Positions 57,779-64,000 of a stretch of DNA of 64,000 nucleotides are shown here, in pieces. Numbering within the stretch: the stretch's first letter is position 1; every line of letters starts with the position of its first letter. The notes below the pieces were generated by a model. That model made no database searches, had not been told where the DNA came from, and saw only the letters and a program-made list of their open reading frames with translations. The stretch is from Acanthosoma haemorrhoidale (taxonomy: Eukaryota; Arthropoda; Insecta; Hemiptera; Acanthosomatidae): NCBI GenBank assembly GCA_930367205.1, contig OV884011.1, positions 144,209,937-144,273,936 on the forward strand, read 5' to 3'. A program made the position numbers and the translations under genes.

Positions 57779-60700
57779 TAATATAGTTTAATTTGTTTCC
57801 AGGAAGAGAGAGAATACATCTGAAATAGATTTTTCTTGGGTACAATACAAAATAAAAGTCACATATCCTTTTGAAGGTTGTCCCCTCACAACAACATAAG
57901 TGAATATATAATAAATGATCTACAGAACTAAATAAAATAAACATAAAACAGGCAATCTTGAAATGTGAAATCATTAAAAAAGCAGCAGTGAAATAAGGAT
58001 ATAGTGAACTTAACGACTTTTATAATAAATATATTTATCCTGAAACGGATTGCGTGTTCATTTCCTTGTGTTGGATTTTGTTACCATCTCACTTAATATC
58101 TCTCTTTGAGATGAGTAGCTCTAATCTTAATTATGCGATCATTGGAAATTTTCTTGCAACCACCAATGTACATCCCAAATAGTCGAGACGAGTGCCCATA
58201 TTTGAATTTGAAGAAAGCCACGAAGTGTATAAATAGCCTATCCACTCACTATAAACGGGACAGTTTAGCCTATCCCCAATGTATCTTCTTATATCCATAA
58301 GATGTCATAAAAAATACTACAGGCATCATAGGACCCGAAGGAGTATCTCCCCCAATTCAGCAGTCTGACTAACTGAGGTTCGAATGCTGAGTGAGTAGCC
58401 TAGAACGTCGGTAAAATCCTCAATAAGTGACCCCAAGGTCCAACCCCTGAACTAAAATCCAGTAGCAGGTGACCTCTAGTAGAAATGGGATACCTAAAAT
58501 ACTGGACAAATATCATTCATATCATAAAATAAGACCTACCACTACTCACTACAAAAGACCTGATCCATTCAGAGACTAAATATATTGCAAACCAGCTTCC
58601 CCTAGGTAAGATGCCATGTTGAAGATTACCATTCAGTCTATTTCTACAAACTTCCATTCCTATAATTACGTATAAATATTTATAAACTAATAAATTTATC
58701 ATTGATTGACGTTCAGACGGCTTTCTACTTTATAGCCTGACAATATCCCACCAGCTCTCCATGACTAATTATCAGTTATTAATTAGAAACTTCTGCAGTT
58801 AGCATAAGAACACTCTCTGCTATTTATGGTAAGGTTAATATCCTATATGCGGATAAGACAGCTAATCATATAAAGGAATCGTGTGTTTGAGTTTTCATCT
58901 ACTTCGTTAAATTAATTTCTAAGTAATTCTACGTCAACTGTTCAGAGACATCATTTATTCATTTTGAAGGTAAATAATCGAGAAAAAAGTATACATCATC
59001 AGATATGTCCATTTCGGAGCAGAATTGGAGTAAAATTGTCGTCTTTGTACTACTAACTTTGCCCTAACTACAATAAACATACTGTTGAGTATGGCAATAG
59101 GAGTGTTGCTATTGTCAAATTATTATGTATACAATTTAATAAGAATGTTCACATTTAAGACCATTGCAGCAACGGTGGAAAAATATAGACTTTTTTCCTG
59201 CGTAGGAGTAAGTTCTCCGCATAGGTATTAATTGTTGTGGTTGTATTTTATTATGACATTGGAGTCATTTAATAAAAAATGAAAAGCTAATGATATAAAT
59301 ATCGTACTAATAAGAACAGTAACATAAACTAAAAAAAGGTTATCTTAAAGAAATATATCAAATAATTGAAATATCAAATAAAATAGAATATGCAGTGCAT
59401 GTATTCATGATAAAGAACGCTATACCAGTGCAGGGGTGTGAATGGCCCGTTTTGCTTCTCAGATTTATTGTATGTAAATTTATTTATTTTACTTGGCTTT
59501 TTCTTAACAACTTTTCTGGGTCAACTACAAATAATTTCCTTTATCTACATCGCAGTTATCGTTTCTAGTTCTTCCATTCTGGTTTCCTTCTTTCATTTTA
59601 ATCTATCCACATTTAATTTTTCTTTTTTATGTAAATGAATATTAATTTCTAGGCAAAACATAATAATTTTTTCTGCTTCTTACATAGAGCTTTCCTTGAG
59701 AGCCAGCTATGTTTATGCTTTCCTAAACATCTTCCTCTATGTCGTCCTTCTCATTTTTCCATTCTTCATTATTTCATCTCCTACACCTCTCTACTTGCAC
59801 TCAGCCCGCAGCAAACAAGCGGCTAACCATTTGAGCCTTGCCCCTCAATTGTTGGAAGTAGTTTCGTCTTCATAGCTACGTTTCTTATTTTAAGTTATTC
59901 ATATAAGACTTGTATTTCCAATCCATCTCTTCTTCTGAGACGAAATGTCCTCAGTCTTTTACCATGTAATAAGTGTTCTTAAGATTTTTCTCAAACATAG
60001 AAATATTGATCGTATTGATTGATGTTTTCCCGCCTCAATATTCTTCTATAATAATATACCAACAAGGTATTATTCTTTATTAAATTCCTTCCTGAAACCT
60101 TGACTTTGACTTTGATTAACACACATAACACATTTTCAAAAATGAATTCCACTGGTTTCTATATGATTTAGGGTTGTATTCTTATTTGAGGCGTTTAGTT
60201 TCAAAACCAGCTCCATCCATTTTTAGAAGTTTTACAGGTGAGTTAAAAAAACAACCCCCTATTTACATTAAACTAAAATACAGCTTGAGATGAAAACTAT
60301 CTTAGAAGCATGGAGCTTGGTTTTTTGATTTTTTTAAAGCGCCTAATACATTTACCTAAATTCAAAGGCTTGGATTGTGGTTGTGTTTTGCCTTACCTAA
60401 AAAAATTCTGAAAATGGATCGAGCTTGTTTTGAAACTAAATGCCTCGTTTACCTAAAACACAATTATTTACACCTAAAATCGTGCCTTTGTAATATTTCA
60501 GAATAGGTAAAGCAAGTATATTAAACACACTTCTTCTTAAATACTGTGAAAACAGTTTGCATACTTGGAATTAGCCCGAGGCATCCCCTATATTCAACAC
60601 TATATGAAACAAGATACTTTCCTCGAAAATAGCGAAAAATATTTGAGGGTTTAGTTGGGATGGTCTTGGTTAGAAAGTTCGCCGATGACTTGGAGCCAGT

Positions 60701-61299
60701 CCAAGTAAATAACTATATTTCACCTTGTAAGATAGTATCACTATTGCTCGATATATAATCGAACCTATAAAAAGGTCTACTAACTCGAAACAGTCGTGAG
60801 AAGATAAACTATAATATTTTTTTCTTTAGTATTTATTTTTCATCTATATTTCTAATTATTATTATTAAAATATAAATAATTGTTGGATATAATTTCAGAA
60901 TGCCCACGTCTGTGTAAATCAAGGTTTCGGGTAATTCCTCCCACTTTAACCGTGTGATGAATCAAACTTTTGTTAGTGACAGGAATATTATTACGTTATC
61001 TCTAAAAATATTGATATATCGTTGTGGTACTGAATCTCATTAAGTTATATCTTTATTTATTTTAATACCGTTTAATTTTGTTCAGCGTTTTCTTTTGTTT
61101 CTAACTTAGTGTGTCAGTAATAATCTAGTAATAAAATTTCAACACAAATTCCATCATTGTTCCTCTGCTGAAGCGCAAGGGACCGTACGTGGTTGAAAAT
61201 AAAAAAATAACCGTATGTTGGACCTGTTTGTCGTATTTATGTAACCCGACAAAGTTAGGAAGGATATTTAGACTACTTGTAATACATTATTAATTATAT
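57779..61299. other. non-coding stretch
   Basis: No gene recognised. A box B-like GGTTCGAATGC near 58378 lacks a matching box A and was not called. Confidence 0.45.
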
Positions 61300-61740
61300 T
61301 AACTTAAATACATAAATAACTTGTCTAAGGCGCAGATGATCTATTTAGTCCGGTTAGAGACGCAGCTGGGCTAATCAGACGTGACAACCTCCCGCTGGCG
61401 AGATGTCTTCGGAGATAAGTATTTACATTACGAATTGAAGTTTCCAGCGTACGATTTCCGACAGCAAATGTTCCCCATCAACTCCGTCTGTATTTCCTGA
61501 TAGGTACCAGCGCCTGTAAAATATTAACTTGTCAAATCTTTTCCTTTTTTTTTCCGCCCTCACTGAAAGCTGTAACTAATCAGAGAATATAGACGGAGCA
61601 ATATTTTTAGTCCATCCCTTTTCCGCTCTTGCGTGGCCCAGCACGCGTGTAACAGTTTTCTCAGAATATTTCCCAATTGACGAAACGTGTCACATTAGAG
61701 AGGCGACACTGGGACAAATGATCCGGGGATATATTTCTGA
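61300..61740. promoter_or_regulatory. complex, GC-balanced block, possible enhancer
   Basis: About 440 bp of non-repetitive, GC-balanced sequence in AT-rich DNA, without a long open frame. It contains CAGCTG (near 61360), TAATCAG twice, CAGCGCC and CACGCGTG. The texture is that of constrained non-coding DNA, but this is inference only. Confidence 0.25.
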
Positions 61741-64000
61741 GAAAAATTTACTTTTAACTAGAAATGAAGTGGAAAATAGTTTTGGGTCTAGTTTTTAAAA
61801 ATACCGAATGAGACCTAGTTTTTGAAGAGCCGGTTTTCTTAAAGAGAATTGTCTCCTGATCAGAATATCCACATGACCCACTGCTACATGTAAGCATATT
61901 CAAATCATAATTCATTAAGTATTTTTGTGTGTATTTACATTAAACACATACTTCAATTTTTCGCCGACTCTACAATACAGTTATCACCATAGAGTTAGTG
62001 TATTTACATATAAATTAGTATTCCCTAGTAATTCAGAAGTTTACAACATGAATCACAGGAATTTTGCGTATTTATGACGTGTTAGTTAAATCATCCATTT
62101 TAATTTTTTTTTTAAACTCATTTGTATTCATTGAAAATATCGTTAAGCGTTTTTAAATGAAATCAGTTTCACAGTTTACCTTGAAGTGTAATCAAATGTA
62201 TTTTGTTAAAACTTATATCACCAATTGACGCCGAAATAGTATCTAACCACTGAAACTTGAACTTGGACACTGAGAATGAGCTTACGATTGTTCAAGATCT
62301 TTTTCCGAACCGTATACATTAGTCACAACTAAATTGTATTAAATTTAAATAATTAGATAAGATCGGCCATGACGACATAGCAGAAATTAGGCGATTCCAA
62401 CAGTTAGACACTTTTTTTCTATATCAAACTTAAATAGATTATGAAGCACTATTTTTAAACATTTGACAATTGGTTTGTGATATTAATCAGACTTATTGAT
62501 TTCGTGACTAATAATAGTTATATATGTTTATATTCCACTTTCTTTGGTTTTTAATATTACATATTTAGCTTCTATGTTACTTTTTTGTTTTGTTTTTTGG
62601 TATTAATTTAGTAGTTTTCGTTTAATGTCATATTGTACAGACTTCTGGTTTCTGAAAATGCTTGTTATTTTCTTTGTGTTTCTTATTTGTGGATCTATCT
62701 ATGACTTTATTTACTAAATGGACACTCATTTATTTTATATCATAATAATTATTATTTTTTTTAGGTTTTTACACTTTATTTTACATAGTCTTTTTTTTTA
62801 TGGTGCAAAAGTTCTTTTTATTTGCCAGATTTGATTATGTCATCTGAACTTTTGTGGTATTTCTATCATTTTGCCATATCTTTCTATACCAAACCACACT
62901 ATGTTCTCTCATTAAGGTTGCCAACAGAAGGTGTGTTTACACAAATAATGAAAAAACGCATTTTCATTTCAATGTAATTCCGGTTATTTCTCTGTGTTAT
63001 GCACTAATAATTCATTTTATTTACAAATTTGTTTAATGTATTACTATCATTAATAAGACAAATAGATATTTATGTATATGTTTTGATAAATTTTTATGTG
63101 ACCAAAAATTTAAAAGAAAATTGAATGTTTACTAAATAAATAGATGGTAATCAAACTTTTTCGAAATTTTAATGAAAAGGAAGAACAAAAATTATTGGCC
63201 GTATGATGATGATTAGTTTTAGACCCAACAGTTAAATAATCTTTGTAGAGGAGAGTATTTTAAAAGAAAAGAAAGAAAAGCTTTATTACGAAGTACAAGC
63301 AAAACACTGGTATATACAAATATTAAGAGTTATGATACTACATACTACTGGGCCGGATGTTTATAGACAAGTGTCTGGGAGACAAGTGTGAACAAGTGGG
63401 GACTGGAACTAAAGCTGAGACTTATGTGAATATGAGACGGGTTGTTTCAGGAATTGGGAGGGATGCGGTCACTTACTTAAAAAATAACAAGAAACACCAG
63501 TGACTTCCATGAATTGTCGAGGCAGGTATACACTAGAAGGGGCTTTTACCCTTATATATAATATTATGATTGCAATATTCTTAGCATTATATTACTAAAC
63601 GAATAGCTATTTTTAAATTGATTATTGAGTTATTTAATCCTGCGACACTTGCCACAACTGATTCAAAATAAGTACGAATATTTTTAAAAAATTGAAAATT
63701 GCTGATCAGGATTTGATTGACACCCTTGAAACTACTTTTTAGAAGTTTTGTGGCAAAATTTGGCCACTTTTGTGCAGTAATTTCATTATTTCGAGATGAA
63801 ACTCTTATTCCAGAGCATTTGATTAATCTATTTCTTGGAAACCATCCAGGTTGAATCTTGAATACTAACTCCACATAAATTATAATTCAAATTTAGAAAA
63901 ATAATGTATATGTCCAATAATATTTACTTACGAAAGGAAATATTGCCGCCAACATTTCCTCTAGAACGTTAAATCTCGTCGGGCCGACGTTATTTTTCCT
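61741..64000. other. AT-rich non-coding stretch
   Basis: No gene recognised. Long T-rich tracts at about 62500-62820. A short minus-strand open frame at 63587-63874 has no family character. Confidence 0.5.

Noticed and set aside
58370..58390. Box B-like GGTTCGAATGC
   Set aside because: No box A at the right distance and no tRNA fold, so it was not called as a SINE or tRNA.
1..64000. CRISPR array, rRNA, operon or bacterial gene
   Set aside because: No regularly spaced repeats, rRNA motifs or prokaryotic gene structure were seen; all recognised proteins are eukaryotic transposon products.

Overview
The window is AT-rich eukaryotic DNA, most likely from an arthropod and probably an insect. The evidence is the kind of mobile DNA it carries: Jockey-type LINEs, a BEL/Pao LTR retrotransposon, a pogo/Tigger remnant and tRNA-derived SINE heads. 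There are no operons, ribosome binding sites or bacterial genes. The species cannot be named from the sequence. No complete host gene is visible. Two short stretches look like possible host exons (1329-1462 on the minus strand, 43724-43823 on the plus strand), both at low confidence. The window is best read as intergenic or deep intronic DNA built up by transposons.

Layout. 4898-7303 is a decayed Jockey-type LINE (called family A here) with remnants of ORF1, endonuclease and reverse transcriptase (RT), plus a recognisable 3' UTR. Shorter copies of that 3' end recur at 21820-22092 (-), 24514-24682 (+), 27105-27785 (+), 35080-35275 (+), 42508-42644 (-) and 50893-50970 (-). A second, different LINE (family B) covers 11499-14780 and carries an ORF1 broken by one stop, a truncated endonuclease and an RT. 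A BEL/Pao retrotransposon (14782-21105) is inserted in it, with two 889-bp LTRs that differ at one base. A third LINE RT scrap lies at 22826-23290. A solo LTR with a perfect 5-bp target duplication lies at 28762-29628. Three unrelated tRNA-like SINE heads lie near 32.5, 33.0 and 45.0 kb. A pogo/Tigger transposase C-terminal remnant lies at 45411-45910.

The most unusual part is the BEL/Pao element. Its single 1446-codon frame is open from gag to integrase, and the protease, RNase H and integrase catalytic residues are present. The whole RT region is missing: the frame runs straight from the end of the pre-RT segment into the start of the RNase H segment. The element is flanked not by the usual short target duplication but by two copies of the same 420 bp of host sequence (14361-14780 and 21106-21525), differing at one base. 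These facts suggest a young non-autonomous element that used another element's RT, or that lost its own after insertion, followed by or coupled to a recombination event between two nearby insertions.

Other structure: a ~170-bp long inverted repeat with nearly identical arms around 57 kb (a candidate hairpin-RNA locus), a pair of inverted repeats enclosing 43-46 kb, an inverted pair bracketing the LINE B/BEL nest (10.9 and 22.5 kb), a direct repeat at 39.4 and 41.0 kb, several short perfect hairpins, and paired Pumilio-like UGUAAAUA motifs in the 3' UTR of the LINE A family. The remaining long stretches show no supportable gene.
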